64,000 nucleotides of DNA from NCBI GenBank assembly GCA_007449985.2, contig VIIQ02000587.1, forward strand, positions 425,040-489,039, written 5' to 3'. Below, one piece after another: positions 46,621 through 57,530 of the stretch. Within the stretch, counting starts at the first letter, position 1; each line of letters starts with the position of its first letter. The stretch comes from Desmodesmus armatus (Eukaryota; Chlorophyta; Chlorophyceae; Sphaeropleales; Scenedesmaceae). The position numbers were made by a program, and so were the translations under genes. The notes under the pieces were generated by a model. It worked only from the letters and a program-made list of their open reading frames with translations, did no database searches and was not told where the DNA came from.

Positions 46621-49261
46621 TCATATTGGTGCAGATAGCGTCACACCACCAACTTGTTGTACAGTAGCAGTAGTTCCACACAGTTGTTGAAGGCAGCGCA
46701 CCTTGAGTCGTTCGTTTTCAACCCCCAGCTGCTGCGCTTGCAGTTGCTGCTGTGCTGACAGCTGCCGCATGGCCTGCAGGGCCGGGGCCAGCACACAGTC
46801 AGCATGCTGCAGCAGCGCCTGCTGATGACTGGCAGCATCTAACAGGGTCAACAGCGCCTGCTGTATTGAACTGCTGCTGCTGCTGCGACCGCTGCTTGCC
46901 AGCTGCTCGTGTGCAGCAACCTCCTCTGCCAGAAGCATTTCCTGCACCTCGACTGCACAACAGTAGGGTGAGCAGCAAGCAGTGGCAGTGCAGGGGTGGC
47001 ATGAGTACAGCGGTGGTGTGTGCCAGACCAGCCAAGTTGACTTACTAGGTCCAACATAGTGTGAACCTTGACTGCACAGCAGCAAGGTAACAAGTTTGCA
47101 GCAGAAGTTCAGGGCGCTCAGCACAGCAAAAGCATGCACTATGTGTGCATAACCACAACATGATGACTTGATGTGATTCAACAACCCAAGCAGTAGTTCA
47201 CTCGGTTGAGGAAGTGCACCAAGTGAGGGAGAAGATAGGTATATGTGGCTGACGTATGAAGACAACCCATATGATCCTTACTCACCGTAATCATCGTAGG
47301 TCCCTGGGTTGCTACTGTCAGCTGCCACTATTAAAGGCACCTCCCTGCGGTGCCAGCTGTCCTGCGCAGACTGCTGCATGTCTGGGGAAACAGCACACAC
47401 GCAACCCGATGCATGCAAAAGGTGGGAGCAGCAGGCCAGGCAGAGTCAGATCCCAGGACAAGCACATGAAATGCTCCAGCAGCAAGCTGCGGTTGTGCTC
47501 ATCTAGCATTATTATGAAGCATCAGGAACTTGCAGCTGAGCTTGGCCACAGGCATCAAGCTGCTGGTGTAAAGCTGCATGTGCATACCCACAGTGAATGA
47601 TGCTGCACTCATACTGGAGGCTGCAGCAAAGCACGATGCAGCAAAGCACTTTGGACAAAGACTATTGATGCAGCAGAGATGCACTGATACCAGTCATGAC
47701 TCAGGATGCTCAGAAGTTTGGTTACTCCCCACCTGCTGCTGATGCAGCTAAGGCAGCTCTCATCTGTTCATCCAATCCATCCAGCTCAGCACTGCATGTG
47801 CCCTCCAGCTGCTGCTGTGAGGCTGAACCCTGAACCGCCTGGAAGGCTGTGACCTGCACCGTCTGCTCCTGGTTGGCTGTGTTGGTGTTGAACACTGAGA
47901 AGATGAGGCCCACAAAGCCCTGGTCAAAGCGCTGGTACATGGCCTGCAGGGCGTGCAGGTGGTGGTGTGTCAGCAGCGAAAGTAAATGTGGGTTGCCCTG
48001 CAATGTGAGAATGCACCAGAATGTTTTCACTAGGACAAACAATGGCATATGTTGTGGTGGTGGCGGGGAGGGGGGGGGGCACGGTGGTGTCATAATCACT
48101 GCCACCTTGGATTTGAAACCCCCAGCCGTCCGCTGCTGCAGCTCTGCGAGAATATGGATGAGGGGTGCGCCAACAGCTGCTGGCAACAATGTTGAGGCAC
48201 CACTTTCTGCTGTGTCGCAACTTGTACAGGTGACACTGCCAGGGTGGCCCTGTGACTGCCCTGCCTGCCTGCGTGTTGGCCTGCTTGCCCGTCTGCCTGC
48301 TCGCGTGGCCTTCTGCCTGCCCGCCCGCCTGCCTGCCTGCCACTTCTGCCGACCCAGCCCCTGGCCTGCCTGCCCAACTGCGTGCCTGCCTGCCCATCCG
48401 CCTGCGTGCCTGTGTGCCTGCCTGCCCGTCCGCCTGCCTGCCTGCCCACCCGCCTGCCTGTTTGCCGGCCTGCGTGCCCAAGGTTTCTGTGCGGATACCG
48501 CATATGAAGGAGGAGAAGGGTCATGATGCCCACCCGCCCGCCTCCCCCTGCCTGCCCAGCCCCTGGCTTGCATGCCTGACCTGTGTGCTGACGTCCACAT
48601 GCGAGGGCAGCACTGTTATGTGGGGGTGGCTGTGATACCAGCCCACCACCCTGGTGAACAGGCCCGTGCTGCTGGTGATGCTCTCAGCCAGTGCTGTGCA
48701 GGCAGCCATCTGCTCCGGACTGGTCTCCACACGATCCTGCAGTCAGCCAGCACAGCAGGCAGCATTGCACAAGACGGCAGTGACACCAAGGATACCCAGC
48801 TTTGCGTCAATACCCAGCTTTGTGTCAGGGGTCAACCGGCTGTGACACTCACAGCTTACGTCAACGCAGCAGAGTAAGTCCAGGCTGTCAAGGGCTGAGG
48901 CTGGGGCGGGGTTGGAGGGGGCGTCCTGTGGACCCGCATGGAGCAGCGCACTGCCGCACAAGGCTGTGATCTAAGGGCAATTGCCGGCATAACGGAGCAA
49001 TCTTCAATACCTTCCGTCTATCTGTGCGGATCTGTGGGATGGCCCTGCGTATGTACGCCACCAGGGTGTCGCCCTCTTCCGTCTGCACCAACAGCAGTGA
49101 CACAAAATTCACTCTCAATCCAGGTGACACTGGCTGGTGCTTGGCTGGTCATTAGCTACGCTAACCAGTGTGATCTCTTACCCGTATGTCTCCAAGCAGC
49201 AAACCCATGATCTCTTCTGCTTCTGTGGTCAGTGCATGTGTGCACATTGACAAGAACACCT
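46621..49261 (-). CDS. BRCC3: BRCC36-type JAMM/MPN+ deubiquitinase (first exon not located)
   Basis: Zinc metalloprotease that cleaves Lys63-linked ubiquitin chains as part of BRISC / BRCA1-A-type complexes. Exons on the minus strand: about 49261-49182, 49082-49011, 48736-48581, 47943-47733, 47381-47286, 46952-46621. The JAMM motif is complete: Glu in TEAEEIMGLLLGD, then HSHPHITVLPSHVD (HxHx10D). The order DRVETSPEQMAA, RVVGWYHSHPH, MYQRFDQGFVGLIFSVF and a Gln/Leu-rich C-terminal coiled coil follows animal BRCC36 closely. No ATG lies in frame before a stop upstream of the first listed exon, so a short start exon between about 49300 and 49600 is missing; its partner divergent gene begins at 49675. 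The intron 48580-47944 is filled with CCTG-type repeats. Confidence 0.88.
48256..48480. repeat. CCTG/CCCG-rich tetranucleotide tract in a BRCC36 intron
   Basis: On the plus strand, mostly GCCTGCCTGCCC-type units; a second, shorter block lies at about 48528-48562. All of it falls within the intron between exons 48736-48581 and 47943-47733, where the transcript would carry CAGG/CGGG units. Confidence 0.8.
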
Positions 49262-49674
49262 CTGCAGCAGACAGGCATGTACCATGACTGAGCCATGCCC
49301 CAGACGCCAAACCCAGAGCCTGATTATGCCTAAATCGCTGTACCTGGTGTTATCACCACTTTTGAGAGCGACATGCTTGTCTATAAATTTGGTGCCGGAA
49401 CGATCTGTAGATCAGAAATCTCTCGGACGCTCTCCTGTGCCCACAAATAGCAGCCCAAAAGAACGCGCATACCATCAACGCATCGTGCATCATGTCAGAC
49501 GGGTGGTCAGTGGCCAATGACATAACTTGCAGATATGACAAAGACATATGCCCTGTTCCCTGGATGCATTAAGTGCAGCCTGGTCATTGCGTGGTGTTCT
49601 TTTGTTCTCGTTATTCTCCTTCTGCCTATTTTGCTGGCATCACGAATCTTGAACACCTGACTACAGCAGCACCC
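49262..49674. other. Divergent promoter region of BRCC36 and PGP synthase genes
   Basis: About 410 bp. Contains a TATAAAT near 49382 and probably the unlocated first exon of the BRCC36 gene on the minus strand. Confidence 0.45.
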
Positions 49675-51837
49675 ATGACATCTAACGGATCGGCCTCCCC
49701 AAGCAAACACCATGTCACCAGGATCCCCCTGTTGGGTGTCAACAAAGAGGAAGAGAGCTTCCTTAGCCCCTATGACCGCCGCAGCGAGGTCTACAGGCAC
49801 CTGGCTTATGAGCATGTCAAGGAGCACCCACCCCAGGCCCCCAACAAGCAGCCGCTGTGGACAGTACCCAATGCCTTGACCTTCCTGCGGCTGGTGCTGG
49901 TGCCTGTGCTGATGGTTGTGTGGTACACAGGCAGCCCCTCAGCGCCCCTGCTAGCCGCTGTGCTGTTTGTCATTGCCTCTCTGACAGACTGGCTGGATGG
50001 CTGGATTGCCAGACAGGTGCGCCGGGTGCGGTCACCACTCAGTCTATGTGCTGCTTTTCGTGTTGGGGCTGGACGTGGCTCAGGACGGCAATCCACACCA
50101 AAATGAGGGAAGGGCCCATGCTTTGTTATGCAAGGTAGTCACTTCATGGTAACATTGACCTCAGCCCCCATTTGTGTCACTCTGCATGCCCCGCATTGTC
50201 ACTAACTAGTAGCATGGTGCCAATGGACTTCCATAGTGTTCTACTGCATACTGCAAGGCAAGCACTCCCTCAGCATGCCACACTGACCAGCCTGGCTATG
50301 CACACCCATCTTTCCAGTCAATCTTTGATCCACCACTATACTCCAAAATGCACCCCCCCCCCCACACACACACGTGTTTGCATGTTGTCAACCCGCTGCT
50401 GTGCCGCAGTTTGAGATCGCCACTACCTTTGGAGCTTTCCTTGATCCTGTGGCAGACAAGGTCATGGTCACAACAGTGCTGGTGCTGCTCAGCACAGAGC
50501 CACCTGCACCCATCACCCAGGTGGGTGCACATGCACCACCTCTGTACTGCATTCCTGCAAGGCAGCACCCCCCCCCCCCCACACACACACCCACACCTTG
50601 ACTGTAATGTGCAGTAGAGTAGTCTGCAGTGGATGCTGACCACAGAGCCATTTGAGATGATTACTAACATTGGTGGCGTATGCTCACCTGTTGGATGGCA
50701 TCAACCCCCTGTGTGAGAGCGGCAGGTAGTGGGGGTAGGGTAGTGCATGCATTGCATATCTAGCAATCGTGAGCGGCAGTCGTGCGACCATAGATCAACC
50801 CCACATGCTGCCAAAACTGCTGTGCTGACACGTCGTTTCCTTGTGTTGTGTTGTTGTGCTGGTCAGGCCCAGATGGCAGTGCCGGTGATCCTGATATGCT
50901 GCAGGGAGGTGACCATGTCTGCTCTCAGGGAGTGGGCTGCCTCAGCCTCTTCATCAGCACACAAGGTGGGGAGTGTGTCAAAAAAGAGGTTTTGTCTATG
51001 TGCGTGGAGGGGCATGGGTGTGTGTGATAAAGACATGGATTGATCGGGGTGTGTGGACACAGGAAGTTCATCCAGCCAATGCATCAATCACTCCAAGTTG
51101 TGGCATGCCGTTGTGTGTGTGGGGGGGGTGGGGTGGGGTGGGGTGGGGGGGGGGTGGGGGGGAATGGCAATGCTGGTGTTGATGTTGCAGTGACAATGTC
51201 ACAAACATGTGCACATGCATGCACTCATCAAACCTCACACGGTTGCAATCGGTGCATTGTTTTGCCCATGCAGGCTGTCAAGGTCAACTCCCTGGGCAAG
51301 TGGAAGACTGCCCTGCAGATGACGTCTATGTCGGTGCTGCTGTTCTGCAAGGACACAACGGGCTGGATGGAGGGGCAGCTAAAAGGTGAGGGCAGCAGGC
51401 CAGCTTGTGCTTCCAGGAGTTGGGTTAACAAGGCTGTTCTGAGTGGGGCTAGCTGGTGAGGTCATCCCCCCTGCTGTAGAAAAGTTGAAAGGTGAGGACA
51501 GCATGCCAGCCGCTGTGTGCTGCCAGATGTTTGGAGAGTGGAAGTGTGGAGAGTGAGCACCATGCAGAGCAACATCATACTAATTGTGCGGGTGCTTGAC
51601 AGAAGCATGTGTGTCGCAGTAGGTAGGAGGACTGGATATTATAATCTATACTGACTGGCTATGTTTGGCTGTGCTGCTTCTGTAGGCCTGCCAATCAGCT
51701 TATCGATGGCGCAGCTGTCCTATGGTTCCTGGTGGCTGCTGTGGGCTGCTGCTGTCCTGGCCTTGTGGAGCCTCAGCATATACTTTGCCAACATATGGGC
51801 GCACTTCGTGGCGCCGCCGGCTAAGAAAGCTTCTTGA
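49675..51837 (+). CDS. Phosphatidylglycerophosphate synthase (CDP-alcohol phosphatidyltransferase)
   Basis: Makes phosphatidylglycerophosphate from CDP-diacylglycerol and glycerol-3-phosphate, the committed step to phosphatidylglycerol (and cardiolipin) in chloroplasts and mitochondria. Five exons, 49675-50016, 50410-50520, 50867-50965, 51274-51385, 51686-51837, give 271 residues. The CDP-alcohol signature D-x2-DG-x2-AR-x8-G-x3-D-x3-D spans the first splice junction: DWLDGWIARQ then FEIATTFGAFLDPVAD. Hydrophobic spans include LTFLRLVLVPVLMVVW and LLAAVLFVIASL near the N-terminus and WWLLWAAAVLALW near the C-terminus. The first ATG is at 49675; the 60-residue extension before WTVPNALTFLR is Ser/Lys/Arg-containing and could direct organelle import. 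A TGTAA polyadenylation-type signal lies about 120 bp past the stop. Intron 4 holds a long G-rich tract. Confidence 0.92.
51118..51162 (+). repeat. G-rich tract in PGP synthase intron 3
   Basis: Runs of four or more G separated by single T, on the sense strand of the intron before exon 51274-51385; strong G-quadruplex potential. Confidence 0.7.
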
Positions 51838-52754
51838 GAAGAACCTTACTGCTTCAAGCAGTCTGCTTGGCATATGCTGTTGCTTGGTGTTGTTGTGTGG
51901 TAGTCTGCTGGCTGATGACGGCAAGGCAGTGATACTTGTTGGGATATGTCAGCCTTGTAAGCCAGCACTGACATGTTTCTGGTTTGGGCCAGATTTCACC
52001 GTCATGGCCCCACACTGGACTGACACGAGCAGCAGCTACACTGACCGATTCCTGCTGAGTGAGCAGTAATCCTCACAGGAAGGTTATGCTGTGTACAAGG
52101 CTATACAACACATGCCTTAGCAGAATCAGTGTGATAGTTGACTAATCATGTTGAGTCAACAAGGACTCTGGGTGATATCAGATCATGCCAGATACTGCTG
52201 CGTGGCAGTGCTATTATTGGTGGTTAAGTGCTTGGGAGTTGTATGCGATGAGTTTGGTGCTGCGATGCACAGGATCACTGGCGGGTTCAGGGTTTACCGC
52301 CTGCAGTGCCGATTCCTTTGTGCCGCTGTGGTGCTCTGTGCGTCGCACTCGGCTTTGACAGTGCTTGGTGTAAACTTCTGGCAGTGTTTCCCGAGTACTC
52401 GCTCATTTGAATCCCCAATTCAGAGCGCACAGGTGCAGCAACCAGCCCCAGCAGCGACCTGTGGTCGAACCGGGTGCCTGAACATCACTCATACATTCAT
52501 ACAGCGCATCAACACTTTGCAAAGGACTACAAGTGAGTATCTGCTACCCTCAGAGCAGCCAGCTGGCTGCGAAGCATCATTGCTGCAAGCTTTAGGCAGC
52601 AAACCACAAGCCGAGTGCCACATTTGCATTTATACACTTGTAGTAGCTCGCTAGTGCTCAACTGCGGGCGCTAGTGAAAGGGCCACTAGTGGGTGGTGGG
52701 CGCTGCCACGTGCCTGGCTACTGGGGGCATCGCGGCGCGTCTAGTAAGCATTAA
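51838..52754. other. Flank between PGP synthase and the retrotransposon
   Basis: Probably contains the PGP synthase 3' UTR and the 5' end of the retrotransposon (LTR or leader). An ATG-started open frame at 52148-52654 (168 residues) has no recognisable domain. I could not find a direct repeat of this sequence at the right side of the element, so the LTR is not delimited. A 7-bp inverted repeat (GTTGACT / AGTCAAC) lies at 52137-52160. Confidence 0.4.
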
Positions 52755-55700
52755 GGTGTTTTAAATACTATTATAGTTTACTTGCGTGGGTTTTTGGGAA
52801 GATCCACTGGTGCATTTCAGAGCTGGCCCATTTCCAGGCTGGCTTCTTCAGCGGGCAGGCGTGGACAGCAGCCATTTCCAACGTCTGGATCGCTTTCGGA
52901 GCAGTTCCAATCGGTGGTTCGGCAAGCTGTTGGTCAAGTGCGTGCGTCGGAGGAAGCAGGTGGCGCTGACAACCAGGAGAATTTGGGCTCTGGACTGATC
53001 AGCTACTCTGGTGACCAGGATCAGCACATTGGCGAGCAGCAGGAGGACAGCACTCTTGTTTTCACCAATCCACTCTTCGAGCAGGCCACCAGCAGCATGG
53101 CTGGCCTTGGCAGTCTGTCTTTTGGGGGCAAGCTGGACTCTGGAAGCAGCAGCAGCAACTCCATGATACCAAAGCTATGGTCTGGACAGCCTGGAGTGGA
53201 TTCCTTCGGAGAATGGCAGCGTGCTGTCAGGTGGAACCAGGGCCAAAAGCGCAATGCAGCCATGGACAAGAAGCTGGACAAGCACTCTGGTGAAGAGATT
53301 GCCGAGATTGCCCAGTTGACTGTCATACGCTCCGATGGTGCCAAAGCAGTGGAGCAGGCTGGGCAGGTCTTGGAGAAACATGTCAGGGCTGCTGACCAGG
53401 GCTGGTATCCTCCACAGGAGCTGGAAGCAGCTGCTCTGGAGTTTGTGCGCAAGCGTCACCCCAACAGTGACTTGGCAGAGCAGACGCTGGCAGCATTGAT
53501 CAAGGAGAGGTATGAGAAAGTACACATTGCTGCGATTGCCAAGGGCTGGGCACTTGAGGACAGTGTTGGGCTGGAGCAGGCGCTGACAGCAAACTCTTCG
53601 CCACTTGTGCAGCAGCAGGACTCAACTGGCAACAGCAGCGGCGGTGGCGGCGGCGGCCTGCCTCCTGCAACAACAGATCCTATGCAAACTGCTATGCTGG
53701 GCTTCTTCAAAACGCTCAGTGACAGGCTGGTCAAGAGCACGCAGGACAATAAATACTTCATGACTGTGGGGATGAGGAAGTGGAGCCCTCACAGCTGTGT
53801 CATGGAGCTTTTCTGGTGTATGATGGACGCAGCATACGGAGTGGCCAGCAGCAAGGAGCAGGCTGAGTTCTACCAGCTGCAGAGTGAGGGTTCCCAGGGC
53901 AGCAGGCAGGTGCAGGAGTTTGCGCAGCGCGTGGCAGTGCTGTATGAGAGTGTCAAGACACTGGGCATTGTGCCAGCAGGTGCAGACATTACCACCTTCT
54001 GCAAGGGTCTCAGCAATGCCAGCAGCAGGCAGTTTGCACGGCAGCGCAAGGAGGAGTACTATGCGTCCAACAGAACTCACATTGCGCTGGAATCACTAGC
54101 TGACCAAGTTCAGCAATTCGAGAAGAACCTCCATCAGGATGGCGTGCTGGCGCAGCAGGCATTGATTATGGTGGGCAACAGCAGTGTGGGAGCTGGAAGC
54201 AGCAAGAACGCCCGGCGCGCAGGTGAGGAGAGTACACTGGTGCAGACGCTGCTGCGTTCTCGCCGGGAGAATGAGGCTACACAGCAGTACCTCAGCAAGA
54301 TGGGTGCGCGTGAGAAGCTGCTCATCACCAAGGGCTTTGACATGGCGGAGATCGACCCCAAGGACCCCTCTGCTGTCTGCCTGGACTGTCCTGCAACAAA
54401 GCGGCCACACCTGAACCAAGACTGCAAGGGCAGGCGCATGGCGGGGCTGGCTATGGCAGCAGCGCAGGAGGGCAGCACTGCCAACAAAAGCAGCAGCAGC
54501 ATTGGCAGCAGCGCTGGAACCTTGGACGTCAACACGCTGGCAATCATGGTGCAGCAGGCAGTGGCTATGGCAGCAGCAGGAGCAGGCGCAGCACCGGCAG
54601 GACTGGGGCAAGGGCTGCCAAGGGCTTACAACAAGCCAGAAAACAGCAGGGGTAACAGGGGCTATGGTGGCAGCAACGGCAGGCAGCAGCAGTACGCAGG
54701 GCCACCTGGCTTGGGTGTTGGGTCAGCAGTTATGGCGTGTGTCATCTGTGGCTTTGCCAAGGGCCACTCAGATGGTGTCTGCTATATGGACAAGCCAGAG
54801 CTGGCTCCAGAGAAGTGGGAGGGCCCCACGGAGCGTGCACCTGAGCAGGGGATGGTGCACTACATCTCCCGCTGCATGCAGCAGAAGCTGAAGCCACGGC
54901 TGGGGCGTTGCAAGGAGCTGCTGCGGAGGATGATGCAGAGCAACAAGCTGCCGCCAGCTATGCAGCAGTTCATTGGACAGCACACACAGCAGCAGCGGTA
55001 CATGAACATGGCTTATGGCGCAGCAGCAGAGCCGTATGGGGCTTATGCAGCTTACATGACAGGCATGGGGTCTGCTGGTTCCAGCTACTGGCCCATGGGC
55101 GGCTCGGCAATGCAGCAGCCAATGGCAGGGCTGCCACCCTCTCACACACCGCTGGCTATCACTGGTGCAGTTGGCGACAGCACCGGTGAACAAGCAGCAA
55201 TGATGGTGCTGCCGGATGCAGGCGGGTATGTGAGTGAGGAGCAGCAGCAGGAAACAATGCACTTTGGGCCCTCTTTCTGTTATGTGGGCTTAGCAGACTG
55301 GCAGCAGGATCTGGCAGGTGGGCTCTTTGACTCAACGGGACATGAGTATGCACTGGTTGGGACACGTGCACAGGCAGGAGCTGGTGCAGTGCAGCAGGGC
55401 AGGGTTGTCAGGCAGCCTGTGCCCAAGGGCTTCCTACCACCCTCAGCTCTTCCTACAGACCTGAATGCCATGCGTTCCATGCCACGCATCACCAATGCAC
55501 TGGTTGCTGGCTTAGGAGAGCTGGACGGCACCAGCAGGGGGCTACTGCACACGCTGCTTGACATTCAGCGGTTTGTGGCGAGCAGGGTATCTGCTTTTGG
55601 AGACCTTCTGGGTGTGCAGGAGGCTGGTGGAGCACATGGTAGCAGCAGTGCACAGCAGGGAGGGCAGCAGGCTCTGCAGGAGGCAACAGCAGCAAAGGGT

Positions 55701-56780
55701 ACTGCCAGCATGGTGTCCAGCAGCAGTTCTGGGCGCTGTGGCCCTGTTGCAGCAGCGGCGGCAAGCAGCCGCAGCCTCCTGGAGTCAGTCATGCTGCAGT
55801 ATGGCTTCAAGCCAGTGGCAATCGATTACACCCTACGCCAGTCAATGCCTGTGACGCTGGACTTCCTGGTGGGCACGAACAAACAGGAAGGATTGACACT
55901 AACAACCCCGGATGGGCGTGATGTGCTAGTAGATATGGCGTTCCAGGACTCAGGTGCCACACTGCTGCTGTTCACTGAGGTGGCTTGTGGCGAGTGGGGT
56001 ACTTACATCTTCAGAACAAATCAGGTGCCGTCTGTCAAGGGCATTGATGGGCTGCCGTCCAAGAAGATTATCGGCAGGACAGGACCGCTGGTTCTCACAC
56101 TTGCCAAGGGACACCCACTGGCAGCAGTCCTGCCCGTTCCGTGTGCTTGGGTGCTGGAGGGAGACGCGGGTGGCATGTTTAAGGTGTGCTTGGACAAGAA
56201 GACACTGCTGCCGGTGTTTGGGTATGTGGATCCAGCCCTCAACATGCTATGCTTCCGTCCCAAGGCAGCACAGGGCAGGCTTGACATTATACACGGCATT
56301 CCCGTGCGTGGCTATGTCAAGAACGGCAACAGCAGCATCAGCAGTGGCAACATGGCGGCTGCCACCATCTGGGAGGAGGACAGCAGGGACACAGAGGAGC
56401 TTGAGGGCTCAGCAGCAGCAGTGCCGGGCATCAACTACAGGCCGTTTACTGCAGAGGAGAACACTCTAGCCAATGCAGAGCTCGAACGGCTGCTTCAGGC
56501 AGGAGTTATCACAGAACTGGATGCTGGGCCATTTGAAGTGAACGATCGCTGGTACTTGGACCACCTGGGCCTGAATGGTGGTGTGCCACAGCAGGTGCAA
56601 GAGGACTTGGACAGCAGCAGCTCCACTGGGTCAACCGCTATGCCTGAGCTGTGCACAGGCAGTGACAGCGACAGTCTCCCAGAGCTGGTGGATGCTTACA
56701 ACCCAGTGACTGCTGACATCGAGTATTTCAGCCCTCATGGCAGTGCAGCAGATGCTTGGCTGCAACAACAAACGGGGTGA
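52755..56780 (+). CDS. Retrotransposon gag-protease polyprotein
   Basis: One uninterrupted frame of over 1,330 codons. It forms the coat and matures it. The first ATG in frame is at 53097, 105 codons in; before it the frame opens right after CTATTATAG, an acceptor-like end, so translation may begin on a spliced or upstream leader, or at a non-ATG codon. The N-terminal half is a helical, Gln/Ala-rich gag (FMTVGMRKWSPHSCVMELFW to FARQRKEEYYA). Two Cys-His knuckle-like motifs follow: CLDCPATKRPHLNQDC and CVICGFAKGHSDGVC, each with a wider C-to-H gap than the canonical CX2CX4HX4C. Met/Ala/Gln-rich linkers lead to a retropepsin-type site, MAFQDSGATLLLF (DSG) near 55944. The end (YRPFTAEENTLANAELERLL) looks like a linker to RT. 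The frame closes with TGA at 56778 and stays open in the same frame afterwards. Confidence 0.8.
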   Translation, partial: GVLNTIIVYLRGFLGRSTGAFQSWPISRLASSAGRRGQQPFPTSGSLSEQFQSVVRQAVGQVRASEEAGGADNQENLGSGLISYSGDQDQHIGEQQEDSTLVFTNPLFEQATSSMAGLGSLSFGGKLDSGSSSSNSMIPKLWSGQPGVDSFGEWQRAVRWNQGQKRNAAMDKKLDKHSGEEIAEIAQLTVIRSDGAKAVEQAGQVLEKHVRAADQGWYPPQELEAAALEFVRKRHPNSDLAEQTLAALIKERYEKVHIAAIAKGWALEDSVGLEQALTANSSPLVQQQDSTGNSSGGGGGGLPPATTDPMQTAMLGFFKTLSDRLVKSTQDNKYFMTVGMRKWSPHSCVMELFWCMMDAAYGVASSKEQAEFYQLQSEGSQGSRQVQEFAQRVAVLYESVKTLGIVPAGADITTFCKGLSNASSRQFARQRKEEYYASNRTHIALESLADQVQQFEKNLHQDGVLAQQALIMVGNSSVGAGSSKNARRAGEESTLVQTLLRSRRENEATQQYLSKMGAREKLLITKGFDMAEIDPKDPSAVCLDCPATKRPHLNQDCKGRRMAGLAMAAAQEGSTANKSSSSIGSSAGTLDVNTLAIMVQQAVAMAAAGAGAAPAGLGQGLPRAYNKPENSRGNRGYGGSNGRQQQYAGPPGLGVGSAVMACVICGFAKGHSDGVCYMDKPELAPEKWEGPTERAPEQGMVHYISRCMQQKLKPRLGRCKELLRRMMQSNKLPPAMQQFIGQHTQQQRYMNMAYGAAAEPYGAYAAYMTGMGSAGSSYWPMGGSAMQQPMAGLPPSHTPLAITGAVGDSTGEQAAMMVLPDAGGYVSEEQQQETMHFGPSFCYVGLADWQQDLAGGLFDSTGHEYALVGTRAQAGAGAVQQGRVVRQPVPKGFLPPSALPTDLNAMRSMPRITNALVAGLGELDGTSRGLLHTLLDIQRFVASRVSAFGDLLGVQEAGGAHGSSSAQQGGQQALQEATAAKGTASMVSSSSSGRCGPVAAAAASSRSLLESVMLQYGFKPVAIDYTLRQSMPVTLDFLVGTNKQEGLTLTTPDGRDVLVDMAFQDSGATLLLFTEVACGEWGTYIFRTNQVPSVKGIDGLPSKKIIGRTGPLVLTLAKGHPLAAVLPVPCAWVLEGDAGGMFKVCLDKKTLLPVFGYVDPALNMLCFRPKAAQGRLDIIHGIPVRGYVKNGNSSISSGNMAAATIWEEDSRDTEELEGSAAAVPGINYRPFTAEENTLANAELERLLQAGVITELDAGPFEVNDRWYLDHLGLNGGVPQQVQEDLDSSSSTGSTAMPELCTGSDSDSLPELVDAYNPVTADIEYFSPHGSAADAWLQQQTG

Positions 56781-57530
56781 GCACAACAAGCGCAGGCGCC
56801 GGCGTGGGCGCGGCCGCAAGGGCAGGGGCGGCGGCAGCAGCAGCAGCAACAGCAGGAGCAGGAGCAGGAGCAGGCAGAAGCACAGCAGCCACTGGAGGAG
56901 CCAGCAGGCAAGCTATGGGGCTTTGACTGGTCCAAGGCTGCTGGTCAGCTGCTGCCGGGCATCAGCTGGATCACGACACACATGGTGCTGCTGCTGCTAG
57001 GCATGTTCCACTTCTTTGTGGACTTGCCGCTGAGGAAGTACCCCTCAAAGATCATGCGTGGATTGGTCAGCATGGCGGGAGCAGCAGTGCGCCCAGGCAA
57101 CCCCATGCGCGCAGGGGAGTATAATGTGGCAGAACCTGTGCCCACTAACAACCTTGGCGACACACGGCGCGCACGCAAGCGTCGGCACAACAGAGGCCCA
57201 GGCCAGGCCCTGGCTTGCAACCGACGGCAGAGCAGGACGCACCGCAAACAAAGGTCTCTGTGGTCGCCACAGTGCGTCACTCTGGCAAGGTCATCACTGC
57301 GCGCACAGTGCTGATGTGCCTGCTCTGTTTCTTCTCAGTGCTGTGCTCCACAGCAGCAATGCAGGTTACCAACAGCATTGGGGCAGCAGCCACTGGATCA
57401 GCACTGCAAGCTGGCTACTTTCCCCTGCCACATGGCGTCCCACCACACCTCAACATGCACTTGCTGCAGCAGGAGCTTGCCAACCTGCATTGCAGTAGGT
57501 TTCGCTGCTACAGCAGAGCATGATTCTGGC
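56781..57530 (+). pseudogene. Protease-RT linker of the retrotransposon, with two hydrophobic segments
   Basis: Frame 0 (the frame of gag-pro and RT) runs from the TGA at 56778 to a stop at 57312, with a Gln/Glu run, WGFDWSKAAGQLLPGISW and a hydrophobic stretch HMVLLLLGMFHFFVDL. A neighbouring frame (57215-57523) carries a second one, TVLMCLLCFFSVLC. Similarity to RT resumes in frame 0 at about 57530 (VKWYQADPAALDQLG). Frame changes near 57200 and 57490 suggest indels. The role of the hydrophobic parts is unknown. Confidence 0.45.

Noticed and set aside
37977..49261. Functional cluster of two deubiquitinases around a GNAT gene
   Set aside because: Gene order of unrelated strands in an alga is weak evidence; nothing in the sequence links them.
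52148..52654. 168-codon open frame left of the retrotransposon
   Set aside because: No domain or splice logic; may be chance within a leader or LTR, kept only as a remark.
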